From the NCBI GenBank assembly GCA_029240955.1, contig JARDZH010000006.1:1-13851 (forward strand): DNA of 13,851 nucleotides. The letters run 5' to 3'. Of this stretch, positions 1-7,950 are shown in pieces; within the stretch, counting starts at the first letter, position 1; each line of letters begins with the position of its first letter. A program made the translations under genes and the position numbers. The notes under the pieces are model-generated. The model was not told where the DNA came from. It saw only the letters and a list, made by a program, of their open reading frames with translations, and ran no database searches. This DNA is from Pseudomonas sp. Lineage in GTDB: Bacteria > Pseudomonadota > Gammaproteobacteria > Pseudomonadales > Pseudomonadaceae.

Positions 1-506
1 ATGCGTATCTGGTCAGTCCGCTATGGCGTTTCGCACTGGCTCCTGAGGTGTGCGGACCCGATGCGATTGTCGGAGTGCTGATGCCGAGCATCGACCGTGT
101 GGGGCGGTACTTCCCGCTGACGTTGGCATTCACCGTCGACGTTGATCAGACGTCAGCCAGCGCAGCGGGTTGCCGGGACGACTGGTTCGAGCGGGTTGAA
201 GATCTGTTGCTCAGTACCCTTGAGGCAGAGACCAGCTTCGATGCGTTCGATACCGGCGTGCACGCGCTCGGCGTCCCATCGCTGAATCGGCGCCACACGT
301 CGGTCGAGTTCGCAGGGCTGCACTGCGTCTCAGCGACATCCCCTGAAGAACGAATCGCCGCGTTGGCCGAACAGGCATGCGTCGGCGCGAGCCTGTGGTG
401 GGGCAAAGGGTCCGAGACGATCAAGCCGGGTCTGCTGCGTTGCCACGGACTGCCGGCAGCCGCAGATTTCGGCCGTTATCTGCTGGGCAAGGAGGCCACT
501 CGCTAA
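1..506 (+). CDS. tagF: TagF, T6SS post-translational regulator (C-terminal part)
   Basis: The reading frame is open from base 3 at the window edge, so the 5' end of the gene lies outside. About 167 residues remain. They include a stretch beginning YLVSPLWRFAL and continuing CGPDAIVGVLMPSIDRVGRY, followed by FPLTLA, which I recognise as the conserved core of the TagF (DUF2094) family. In P. aeruginosa TagF represses T6SS activity after translation and acts in the same regulatory circuit as PpkA and PppA; that is family knowledge, not seen here. The stop codon TAA at 504-506 shares its last A with the ATG of pppA. An AAGGAGG at 489-495, inside tagF, is the ribosome binding site for that next gene. 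Neighbouring genes strongly support the call. The internal ATG at 48 is not a start, because conserved family sequence precedes it. Confidence 0.9.
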   Translation, partial: AYLVSPLWRFALAPEVCGPDAIVGVLMPSIDRVGRYFPLTLAFTVDVDQTSASAAGCRDDWFERVEDLLLSTLEAETSFDAFDTGVHALGVPSLNRRHTSVEFAGLHCVSATSPEERIAALAEQACVGASLWWGKGSETIKPGLLRCHGLPAAADFGRYLLGKEATR

Positions 507-1225
507 TGACATCGATCACTTGCAGGTCGGCCAGCTATAGCCATGTTGGCATGATCCGCCAGATCAACGAAGACGCTTTTCTCGAATCGCCCGAGAACGG
601 ACTCTGGGTGGTGGCCGACGGCATGGGCGGACACGCCGCAGGTGATTATGTCAGCAGCCTGATCATCGACAGTCTGCGACGTATTCCCCAGGCCGGCACT
701 CTGGATTCACTGGCGGACGATTTGCGGCACCGTCTCGGTGAAATCAATGCCACGGTGCGTGAAGAAACCATCCGGCGCGCGTTGAGCATGATGGGCAGCA
801 CTGTGGTGCTGCTCGCCGTTCGGAATGATCGAGCAGTGTGCCTGTGGGCGGGCGACAGCCGACTGTATCGCCTGCGTAATGGCGTGCTCGACAGCATTTC
901 GCGCGATCACAGTTATGTGCAGGACTTGCTGGACAGCGGCCTGCTCACTGAGTCCCAGGCTCGCGTTCATCCCCGGGCCAACATCGTGACGCGTGCGATA
1001 GGTGTTCAGGAGCAGCTGGAGCTCTCGCAGGTAAGACTCGATGTACTTCCCGGTGACAGCTTCCTGTTGTGCAGTGACGGGCTGAATAAAACGACCGAAG
1101 ACCATGAAATACGCGATGTCCTCGGCCATCAGGACCCTTACGCCATCGTCCGCAGCCTGGTGCATCTGGGGCTGACCCGTGGCGCACCGGACAATATCAC
1201 CGCCATCGCCGTCAAAGCCGGTTGA
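506..1225 (+). CDS. pppA: PppA, PP2C-type Ser/Thr phosphatase of the T6SS phosphorylation pathway
   Basis: A 239-residue cytoplasmic PP2C (PPM) phosphatase. Metal-binding and catalytic motifs are in order: NED at 21-23, VADGMGGH at 36-43 (Asp38), WAGDSRLYRLR in the middle, CSDGL with Asp191, and DNITAI with Asp229. Nothing essential is missing, and the length is usual for PppA/Stp1-type enzymes. In P. aeruginosa PppA removes the phosphate that PpkA places on Fha1 and so turns the H1-T6SS off. The start at 506 is preferred because it overlaps the tagF stop as TAATG, has AAGGAGG ten bases upstream, and begins just before the conserved region. An in-frame ATG at 377 lies deep inside tagF and is rejected. 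The order pppA-ppkA matches HSI-I. The ppkA start is 10 bases downstream. Confidence 0.95.
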   Translation: MTSITCRSASYSHVGMIRQINEDAFLESPENGLWVVADGMGGHAAGDYVSSLIIDSLRRIPQAGTLDSLADDLRHRLGEINATVREETIRRALSMMGSTVVLLAVRNDRAVCLWAGDSRLYRLRNGVLDSISRDHSYVQDLLDSGLLTESQARVHPRANIVTRAIGVQEQLELSQVRLDVLPGDSFLLCSDGLNKTTEDHEIRDVLGHQDPYAIVRSLVHLGLTRGAPDNITAIAVKAG

Positions 1226-1235
1226 AAAAGAGCAC

Positions 1236-4200
1236 ATGGACATACTGATTCCTGGATTCGACATACATAGCGAGATTGGTGAAGGGGCCATGGCTACTGT
1301 GTATCTTGCAACCCAGCGGTCGCTGGAGCGCAAGGTCGCGCTCAAGGTCATGGCCGCGTCACTGGCTGCCGATCCCACTTTTTGTGAGCGTTTCCTGCGC
1401 GAAGGCCGCACCCTGGCGCGCCTGTCGCATCCGCACACCGTTACCATCCACGACATCGGCAATGTCGACCAGCTGTACTACATGGCGATGGAGTACCTGC
1501 CCAACGGCACGCTCAAGGAACGCATCGCCAGCGGTCTGGACCCAGCGCAGGGCGTGGGCTACATCCGGCAGATCGCATCGGCTTTGGGCTATGCCCATGA
1601 ACAAGGGTTGGTACACCGCGACGTGAAGCCCGCGAACATTCTGTTCCGTGCCGACGGGAATGCCGTACTGTCTGACTTTGGTATCGCTAAGTCGCTCGAT
1701 GACCGTACCCAGTTCACTCAGGCTGGTTTTGCCGTAGGTACACCCAGCTACATGAGCCCGGAGCAGGCTCGCGGGCAGGACATCGACGGCCGTGCTGACC
1801 TGTATGCACTCGGCGTAGTGCTTTATGAAATTCTGGTCGGCAAGCTGCCCTATAACGGCACCGATGCTCTGTCCACGGCCCTCGCGCACCTTACGGAGCC
1901 ATTACCCGAACTGCCCATCCATCATGGTCGCTACCAGACGATTCTGGAGCGGCTGCTTGCCAAGGATCCTGCGGACAGGTTCCCGGATGCCAAGGCGCTG
2001 CTCGTTGCTCTGGATCGTCTGACAGTTGGCGACGATGAGCGAACCGTCTTCCAGCCAGCCGTTGTACAGGCGCCGACCGACAACGGGCTGGCCGGCCTGA
2101 CGCCCGTGTCCATTGACATACCGGGTGCATCGCGCGGCGCTTCGGCCATGCCGTCGCTTGAAGCCGGAACCGAAACCAAAACTGCCCGTCCCCGCCGTGC
2201 AGTGCCGGCCTTGCTGGCAGTAGCTGTGGCCGCTGCGCTGGGCCTGGGCGCGGTGGGTTATTGGCTATTTGGCCCGACTGCTGCCTCTTCCGCGAGCACA
2301 GCATCGGCAACCTCCGCCAACGTGCCAGCTTCAATTGTTGCGCAAGCCCCAACGGCCAGACCTGCAGTTGCCAGTGATGTCGACGGTGGTCAGCGTCCTT
2401 TGCTGATGGCAGGCAAGAAGACCTTGTTCCAGCGTGTTTTGAGCAAGCCGGGCGCGGCCTATGCCAGCGGGCCTGGAAACGCCGCCGACAAACCGCTGCC
2501 GGCGTTCTCGGTGCTTTATGTCTATCAGCGCAAGACACTTGATGGGCGCGAATGGCTGCGTGTCGGCGCCGCGAGCGATGGACGCAGTGAAGGCTGGCTG
2601 GCTGCCGAGCAGGTGAGCGACTGGAAGCAAAGTCTGGTCTTGAAGTTCACGGAGCGCTCCGGCCGCTCACCTGTGATGTTTGTGCGTCAGCCTGCTGAAC
2701 TGGACAGGTTGATCGCCGACACGACGGCTGCTCGTAATCTGCTGCTCAAAGCCCAGAACGAACGCTCAGACGACAGCCAGGTGGTGGCGTTGGAGCCGAC
2801 TGCCAGCGCGGTGCCGCAAGATCAGTTCTATCTGCTGCCGATCTTTCAGTCGCGCGAAACCTTCGACGAAAACGGCCAGCCGGTGCAGTTGCTCAATGTG
2901 GCCTCCATCGATCCCGGCAATCTGGCGCAGAAAACGGCTGGCACCCACTCGCGTGGCGCGCCTGGCGCAGACGCGTTCCGTACCGCGGTGGTGCTGGTGG
3001 TCGACACGTCGGTATCGATGCAGCCTTACATCGATCAAGTACGTGAGGTGGTGCATGAGTTGCAGGACAGGATCGCCCAGCGCGGCGAACTGGACAGCGT
3101 CAGTTTCGGTCTGGTGGGCTTTCGTAATAACCCTGACAAGACGCCAGGCCTGGAGTATCTGACCAAGACTCTGGTGACGCTCGACGAGGGCCGCGATCCG
3201 CAGCGCTTCATGGAACTGGCCGGACAGGTCAAAGCGACGTCTGTTTCCAGTCACTCTTTCAACGAAGACTCATTCGCCGGCGTCATGCAGGCCGTCAACG
3301 GAATGGATTGGGCGGGGTATGGCGGGCGCTTGATCCTGCTGGTCAGCGATGCCGGATCGCTACGCAAGAGCGACCCGTTGAGCGGCACGCAGATGAATGA
3401 AGCCGAAGTGCGGCAAGCCGCGCTGGGCAAACAGATCAAGATATACGCGCTGCATCTGCGAACCGATGCAGGCAAAAAGAACCACGCATCGGCCGAGCAG
3501 CAGTACCGCACGCTAACCGCCGATGCCAACCCGCAGATCGGAGACCTCTATGTCCCGGTTGCGGGTGGCGACGTAAGGAAATTTGGGGAGCGCGTTGGCG
3601 AGATTGGCACGGTGTTCGCCGATCTGGTCCATCAGGTGCGCAGCGGACAGGATCAGGCCGTGCCGCGTTTGAGCGCTGCGCCGAGCGTCGCGCAGAAATC
3701 AGCGGCCGTGGGTTACGCCATGCACATGGATTTTCTGGGTCGCAAGTCCGCCAGCCAGGCTCCGCAACTGGTTGACGCCTGGGTCGCAGATCGCGACCTG
3801 ACCAACCCTGCGTTGCCCGCATTTCAAGTGTGCGTGATGCTGACCAAGCTGCAACTCAACGACTTGCAGCAATCATTGAAGCTGATCGTCGATGCTGCGC
3901 GCAAAACACAAACCTCGCCCAAAGATTTCTTCCAGGAAATCGCCAGCGCCAGCGCCTACATGAGCCGTGATCCATCAGCTTTGCGCAAGGGCGGAAACCT
4001 GGCAGAAGGTGGCGTGCTTGGCGAGTACCTTGAAGGCCTGCCTTACCGCAGCAAATCGCTGAACATGACCCAGGATCTCTGGCTGTCTCTGAGCGTGGCC
4101 GAGCAGGAAGATTTCATCGACGAGCTGGACTCTAAAATCCGCCTGTATGAAACCTTCCACAACGATGTGTCCAACTGGGTTCGTTTCGGTGACGCAGAGC

Positions 4201-4244
4201 CGGGCGATGCGTTGTACCGCGTTCCGCTGTCGACGTTGCCGTAA
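1236..4244 (+). CDS. ppkA: PpkA, membrane Ser/Thr protein kinase with periplasmic von Willebrand A domain
   Basis: A 1002-residue protein with the layout of P. aeruginosa PpkA. The N-terminal Hanks-type kinase covers about 8-280: glycine loop GEGAMATVY (15-23), Lys37 in VALK, HRDVKPAN (127-134), DFG (147-149) and GTPSYMSPEQ. A low-complexity stretch leads to one transmembrane helix at about 323-346 (AVPALLAVAVAAALGLG and on). The periplasmic part holds an SH3-like stretch (about 400-470), then a von Willebrand A domain with MIDAS motif DTSVS at 590-594 and LVSDAG around Asp705. A C-terminal region of about 200 residues I do not recognise. In P. aeruginosa PpkA dimerises on a signal from TagQRST and phosphorylates Fha1 to trigger T6SS assembly. 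Start 1236 (MDILIPGF) sits 10 bases after pppA; an in-frame ATG at 1179 would overlap pppA and add no conserved sequence. The ribosome binding site is weak, suggesting coupling. Confidence 0.95.
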   Translation: MDILIPGFDIHSEIGEGAMATVYLATQRSLERKVALKVMAASLAADPTFCERFLREGRTLARLSHPHTVTIHDIGNVDQLYYMAMEYLPNGTLKERIASGLDPAQGVGYIRQIASALGYAHEQGLVHRDVKPANILFRADGNAVLSDFGIAKSLDDRTQFTQAGFAVGTPSYMSPEQARGQDIDGRADLYALGVVLYEILVGKLPYNGTDALSTALAHLTEPLPELPIHHGRYQTILERLLAKDPADRFPDAKALLVALDRLTVGDDERTVFQPAVVQAPTDNGLAGLTPVSIDIPGASRGASAMPSLEAGTETKTARPRRAVPALLAVAVAAALGLGAVGYWLFGPTAASSASTASATSANVPASIVAQAPTARPAVASDVDGGQRPLLMAGKKTLFQRVLSKPGAAYASGPGNAADKPLPAFSVLYVYQRKTLDGREWLRVGAASDGRSEGWLAAEQVSDWKQSLVLKFTERSGRSPVMFVRQPAELDRLIADTTAARNLLLKAQNERSDDSQVVALEPTASAVPQDQFYLLPIFQSRETFDENGQPVQLLNVASIDPGNLAQKTAGTHSRGAPGADAFRTAVVLVVDTSVSMQPYIDQVREVVHELQDRIAQRGELDSVSFGLVGFRNNPDKTPGLEYLTKTLVTLDEGRDPQRFMELAGQVKATSVSSHSFNEDSFAGVMQAVNGMDWAGYGGRLILLVSDAGSLRKSDPLSGTQMNEAEVRQAALGKQIKIYALHLRTDAGKKNHASAEQQYRTLTADANPQIGDLYVPVAGGDVRKFGERVGEIGTVFADLVHQVRSGQDQAVPRLSAAPSVAQKSAAVGYAMHMDFLGRKSASQAPQLVDAWVADRDLTNPALPAFQVCVMLTKLQLNDLQQSLKLIVDAARKTQTSPKDFFQEIASASAYMSRDPSALRKGGNLAEGGVLGEYLEGLPYRSKSLNMTQDLWLSLSVAEQEDFIDELDSKIRLYETFHNDVSNWVRFGDAEPGDALYRVPLSTLP

Positions 4245-4960
4245 TGCTGAATTTGCGCGGAGTGCACAAAACTCGCGGCACCGGTCAGCACCGCTTCCGT
4301 CTGACCGTCCCGCATCTGGACCTGCATGCCGGAGAGCATTACGCGCTGGTCGGGCCTAGCGGTTGCGGCAAGAGCACGCTGCTGGATCTGCTTGCCCTGG
4401 TGTCGTCTCCAGACGAGGCACAGCGCTTCGATTTTTCCATCGCTCAAGACATGTTCGACATCAGCGCATTGTGGCGCGATGAGCGGCACGAGCAACTGGC
4501 TGGCCTGCGCAGACGAAGCCTGGGTTACGTGCTGCAGACGGGTGGCCTGCTGGGCTACCTGGATGTGCGTACCAACATCTCGTTACCGCGCAAGCTGCTC
4601 GGTCTGGCAGATGACGGCACTGTCGAGCACTTGGCTGAGCAATTGGAAATCGCTGATCACCTGGGCAAGAAACCAGTGGCGTTGTCGGTGGGCCAGCGCC
4701 AGCGGGTCAGCTGTGCCCGCGCGCTCGCCCACGCTCCACAGCTGTTGCTGGCCGACGAGCCCACCGCCGCGCTTGACCCGCTTAACGCAGGGCGAGTCGT
4801 GGAACTGTTGATGAGGCAAGCGCAGCGTCAAGGCGCTTGCTGCGTTATAGCTACCCATGATGAAAAGCTGGCTCAGGAGGCGAACCTGAGCGTGCTGCGC
4901 ATCGCGTGCGAGCGCAATACGGATGGAAGCGTCCTCGCCACGCTGGAGGTCCGTCGCTGA
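4244..4960 (+). CDS. tagT: TagT, ABC transporter ATPase of the T6SS sensing complex
   Basis: A 238-residue ABC ATPase of the LolD/MacB type. Walker A is GPSGCGKST (37-45, Lys43), the signature motif is LSVGQRQR (147-154), Walker B is LLLADEP (167-173, Asp171 and Glu172) and the H-loop histidine is His205. All ATPase residues are intact. With TagS it forms a membrane complex that, together with TagQ and TagR, is needed upstream of PpkA in P. aeruginosa. No transported substrate is known to me; signalling rather than transport is the family's accepted role. The start ATG overlaps the ppkA stop (TAATG at 4242-4246) and has no clear Shine-Dalgarno sequence, so translation is probably coupled to ppkA. 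The end overlaps tagS as TGATG. Confidence 0.93.
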   Translation: MLNLRGVHKTRGTGQHRFRLTVPHLDLHAGEHYALVGPSGCGKSTLLDLLALVSSPDEAQRFDFSIAQDMFDISALWRDERHEQLAGLRRRSLGYVLQTGGLLGYLDVRTNISLPRKLLGLADDGTVEHLAEQLEIADHLGKKPVALSVGQRQRVSCARALAHAPQLLLADEPTAALDPLNAGRVVELLMRQAQRQGACCVIATHDEKLAQEANLSVLRIACERNTDGSVLATLEVRR

Positions 4961-6156
4961 TGCGCAGTTCACTGGTGGCGAGCATGGCCTGGCAGGACTA
5001 TCGATCTGAAAGCCGTCTTTCGGCCTGCACGGTGCTGGCCCTGGTCGCGGTCATCGCTCCGTTGCTGGTGCTGTTCGGCCTCAAGTTCGGTCTGGTCACC
5101 AGTCTGACCGAACGTCTGGAGCGAGATCCGGCGGTGCGCGAAATCATTCCGTTGGGAGGCGGGCGCTTCTCAACCCGAATGATTGATGAGCTTGCCAGAC
5201 GTTCCGATGTCGCTTTCGCAGTCCCTCGTACCCGGCAGATCGCTGCAACCGCCGACCTTGCGCTGAACGGCCGGCAGGTAAGCGCCGAAATGCTCCCGAC
5301 CGGAGCTGGAGACCCGCTACTGGGTACATCGCCGGTCCCAGCGCGTTTTGACGCGATCATCCTGACAACCACGGCCGCCGAAAAGCTGGGCGCCCGCTCG
5401 GGTGACTGGGTGGATGCAGCCTTTAGCCGTCAGGTCGCTGGCAGACTGGAGAGCGGCCGCGCCCGGCTTCAGGTGACGGCGGTGCTGCCGCTTGAAGCAT
5501 TTGGCCGTGATGCACTATTCGCAGCCTTGAATGTGCTGGAGGCGGCCGAAGATTTTCGGGATGGGCGGGCTGTCCCGGCAATGGGCTGGTCAGGCGAAAC
5601 TGCCGATCCGCACATGCAGAGGATTTACCCCGCTTTCCGTCTTTACGCCCGAACGCTTCAGGATGTCGAAACGCTGCGGCGGCACTTCGCTGACCAGGGA
5701 TTGCCAGTCGCTACTCAGGCAGCGGCCATCGCCCAGGTGCAATCGCTCAGCCATAACCTGTCGATCGTTTTCTGGCTGATCGCAGGGCTTGCCGTGGCCG
5801 GTGCCTGTGCCGCGACCTTTGCCGGTGCTCTGGCGGCAGTGGAGCGTAAACGGCGTGACCTGTCGGTGTTGCGCCTTTTAGGTTTCAGCAGCGCGAGCCT
5901 GTTGCTGTTCGTGGTATTGCAGGCCCTGTACAGCGGAGCGTTTGCAGCAGCATTGGGTATTGGACTCTATGGCCTGGCTGAGCAAGGTTTGAATCGATTG
6001 TTCGCACAGACGACTGGCGAGTACGTCAGCCATCTGTTGCCTCGTCATTATCTTTTTGCCCTGTTGACGGTTCTGGGAGTCAGCGCGTTCGCCGCAGCAC
6101 TAGGCGGTCGACGCGTGGCACAGATCGAAGCTTCGGAAGGAATCAGAGATGTTTGA
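4960..6156 (+). CDS. tagS: TagS, ABC transporter permease of the T6SS sensing complex
   Basis: A 398-residue inner-membrane protein with the FtsX/LolE/MacB permease layout. One helix lies near the N terminus (about 21-43), followed by a large periplasmic domain (about 44-265). Three helices are near the C terminus (about 267-291, 313-337, 363-382), and a short cytoplasmic tail ends ASEGIRDV. Immediate linkage to tagT and to tagR identifies it as TagS rather than LolC/E. The start at 4960 is chosen because it overlaps the tagT stop (TGATG), has a GGAGG-like site in the end of tagT, and puts the first helix near the N terminus. An in-frame ATG at 4906 would overlap tagT by 55 bases. The gene's 3' end overlaps tagR by 8 bases. 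Confidence 0.92.
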   Translation: MRSSLVASMAWQDYRSESRLSACTVLALVAVIAPLLVLFGLKFGLVTSLTERLERDPAVREIIPLGGGRFSTRMIDELARRSDVAFAVPRTRQIAATADLALNGRQVSAEMLPTGAGDPLLGTSPVPARFDAIILTTTAAEKLGARSGDWVDAAFSRQVAGRLESGRARLQVTAVLPLEAFGRDALFAALNVLEAAEDFRDGRAVPAMGWSGETADPHMQRIYPAFRLYARTLQDVETLRRHFADQGLPVATQAAAIAQVQSLSHNLSIVFWLIAGLAVAGACAATFAGALAAVERKRRDLSVLRLLGFSSASLLLFVVLQALYSGAFAAALGIGLYGLAEQGLNRLFAQTTGEYVSHLLPRHYLFALLTVLGVSAFAAALGGRRVAQIEASEGIRDV

Positions 6157-7870
6157 ATTGCGCAGGACCGTCCTGACGCTGACGATTGCAGCCCTCGGAC
6201 TGGGATCGTTGAATGTTGCCGCCGATGACAACAAGCTGGACAACCCCAAGCCACTGGCCGATGACGTCAGTCTGCCGCTGCCGTGTGGTGGGGAAATGGT
6301 GTTCCGTTACGTCTACGTGCTGGCGCAGGGCAGCCTGGATGACCGCGAGATCAGCCTTGGCTACCCGTTCAGTGAAGACGAGGCGGGATACAAACAATCG
6401 TTCATTTCCGGGTACCGACGCGACTTCATCAACGGTCAGTTCACGCTCAAGGACCTGTCCGCTGACTGGCGCAAGACCATCAGCCCGTTGCTGCCCAAGT
6501 CCGAGGCCGGAACGCCGCTCAAACCGATGCTTTATTTCATCGGCAAATATGAAGTGACCGCCCGCCAATATGCACAGGTGATGGCTCAGGCCCAGTCCTT
6601 GGCCAGTGGCGAAGCGGCACCTGCCTGTGAAGCGTCCGAAGGCATGGAAGGGCGATTGCCCAAGGTCAAACTGTCGAAGTTTGAGGCTGAGCGCTTCGCT
6701 GCGGTCTACAGCGCGTGGTTGATGAAACATCACCGTGAAGTCTTGCCGGTGAGCGGGCGTGGCAATAGTGCAGACGATGGCGGCACCGGCTTTATCCGTC
6801 TGCCAACCGAAGTGGAGTGGGAATTCGCCGCGCGCGGTGCGCAGGCCGTGAATCGTCAGGATCTTGAAGGGCGGTTGTTTCCTCGCCGTGTGGAAGGCAG
6901 CGACAGCGACGGCCCCTTGGCAGACTGGGCGGTATTCAACCAAGTGGCTGGCGGAACCGGCCAGGCTGCCCGACTCATGCCGATCGGCACCAGGCTGCCC
7001 AATCCGATTGGCATGTTCGATGTCATCGGCAACGCAGCAGAGATGGTTCAGGAATCTTTCCAGTTGGTACACGCCGGGCGTCGTCAGGGTGCTTACGGCG
7101 GGTTCGTCGCCAAAGGGGGAAATTACCTCGAAGGTGAAGGCACGTTGTTTACCGGGATGCGGCGCGAGTACCCACTGTTTGCCGAAGATGGCACTGAACA
7201 GAGCAACGAAACCACAGGTTTCCGGGTGGCGATCGGTGCACTGTCCGCACCTCGCTCTCGCTATAAGGAGCTGTTTGATCAGTGGCAGAAAGAAGGCCGT
7301 CTTGCTGCATTGACTGACGATATCGCTACCGACGACGACCCGACCAAACGCCTGGACAGCATTATCGCTGCCAGTACAGACCCGCGCCTGCAGGCTGAGC
7401 TTGGCCTGGTGAATGAAGAACTCAAGCGCAATGTGTCGTTGATCGCACGTCAGCGCGAGGACGCAGCAGGCAGCCTGATCCAATCCGCTGCGCTGGTCGC
7501 TGAAACCATCAACAACTACAACATTCGCCTCACCAATCTCAGAAAAAGCCAGCAACAGGCTGAGGCCGCCAAAGACGCCGCCAGCGCTCAGCTGTTTGGT
7601 ACGGCGATCGCCAATGGCCGCAGCGCGCTGGACGGCGCGGTGGCGATCTACATCGATAACCTGGCAACTGGCACCCGTTACACCGACGCGGTGGTCCAGG
7701 CGCAATTCCAGCGGGTCAAGGAAGAGCTCAATCGCAAGCCGATCATTGGCAAGAGTCTCGTGACACGCGCGACCCTGTTCGTCCGGCACGTCGGCGAGTA
7801 CCGCCAGAACAAGCGCGCCGACCCTGAAACGATAGTGAAGCAACTGCTGGCATCGGCCGGTCAGCAATGA
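6149..7870 (+). CDS. tagR: TagR, periplasmic formylglycine-enzyme-like T6SS regulator
   Basis: A 573-residue protein with an N-terminal signal peptide (basic start MFELRR, hydrophobic core TVLTLTIAALGLG, likely cleavage near VAADD at about 26). The middle, about 125-362, has the FGE-sulfatase (SUMF1-like) fold signature: FIGKYEVTARQY, RLPTEVEWEFAARG (217 on), GNAAEMVQES (294 on), KGGNYLEGEGT (322 on) and TGFRVAIG (about 356). A helical C-terminal region of about 200 residues follows and may be coiled. In P. aeruginosa TagR is periplasmic and promotes PpkA activation; no formylglycine activity is established for it. A ribosome site GGAAGGA lies just upstream of the ATG, inside tagS. A 581-residue open frame on the opposite strand is a shadow of this gene. 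Confidence 0.93.
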   Translation: MFELRRTVLTLTIAALGLGSLNVAADDNKLDNPKPLADDVSLPLPCGGEMVFRYVYVLAQGSLDDREISLGYPFSEDEAGYKQSFISGYRRDFINGQFTLKDLSADWRKTISPLLPKSEAGTPLKPMLYFIGKYEVTARQYAQVMAQAQSLASGEAAPACEASEGMEGRLPKVKLSKFEAERFAAVYSAWLMKHHREVLPVSGRGNSADDGGTGFIRLPTEVEWEFAARGAQAVNRQDLEGRLFPRRVEGSDSDGPLADWAVFNQVAGGTGQAARLMPIGTRLPNPIGMFDVIGNAAEMVQESFQLVHAGRRQGAYGGFVAKGGNYLEGEGTLFTGMRREYPLFAEDGTEQSNETTGFRVAIGALSAPRSRYKELFDQWQKEGRLAALTDDIATDDDPTKRLDSIIAASTDPRLQAELGLVNEELKRNVSLIARQREDAAGSLIQSAALVAETINNYNIRLTNLRKSQQQAEAAKDAASAQLFGTAIANGRSALDGAVAIYIDNLATGTRYTDAVVQAQFQRVKEELNRKPIIGKSLVTRATLFVRHVGEYRQNKRADPETIVKQLLASAGQQ

Positions 7871-7898
7871 TCGGCCGCAAGACAGCAAAGAAGGGACT

Positions 7899-7918
7899 CG
7901 GACGGCACGTGCCGTTCG
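7899..7918 (+). promoter_or_regulatory. Perfect palindrome/hairpin between tagR and tagQ
   Basis: The gap between the tagR stop (7870) and the tagQ start (7951) holds a perfect 14-base palindrome, ACGGCAC/GTGCCGT at 7902-7915. It extends to 10-base arms (7899-7918) with one G-U pair. No T-tract follows, so it is not a normal terminator. It could stabilise or process the operon mRNA ahead of tagQ, or be a protein-binding site. It is also the largest gap in an otherwise overlapping operon. Function is not known. Confidence 0.5.
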
Positions 7919-7950
7919 GGCTAGTCAAACCTGAAGAAGAGAACGCAAAT

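Noticed and set aside
377..505. Longer N-terminal extension of PppA from an ATG at 377
   Set aside because: It overlaps tagF in another frame. The start at 506 has a strong ribosome site and begins just before the conserved PP2C region.
1179..1235. Upstream ATG for PpkA at 1179
   Set aside because: It would overlap the end of pppA and add 19 residues without kinase character; the start at 1236 fits the spacing.
6143..7888. Open frame of 581 codons on the minus strand across tagR
   Set aside because: It is the antisense shadow of tagR. The plus-strand frame has a signal peptide, FGE-domain motifs and correct operon spacing; the minus-strand product has no recognisable domain.
7867..7950. Longer TagQ start at 7867
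   Set aside because: It would put 28 charged residues before the signal peptide and include the tagR-tagQ palindrome; the ATG at 7951 gives a normal lipoprotein leader with a ribosome site.
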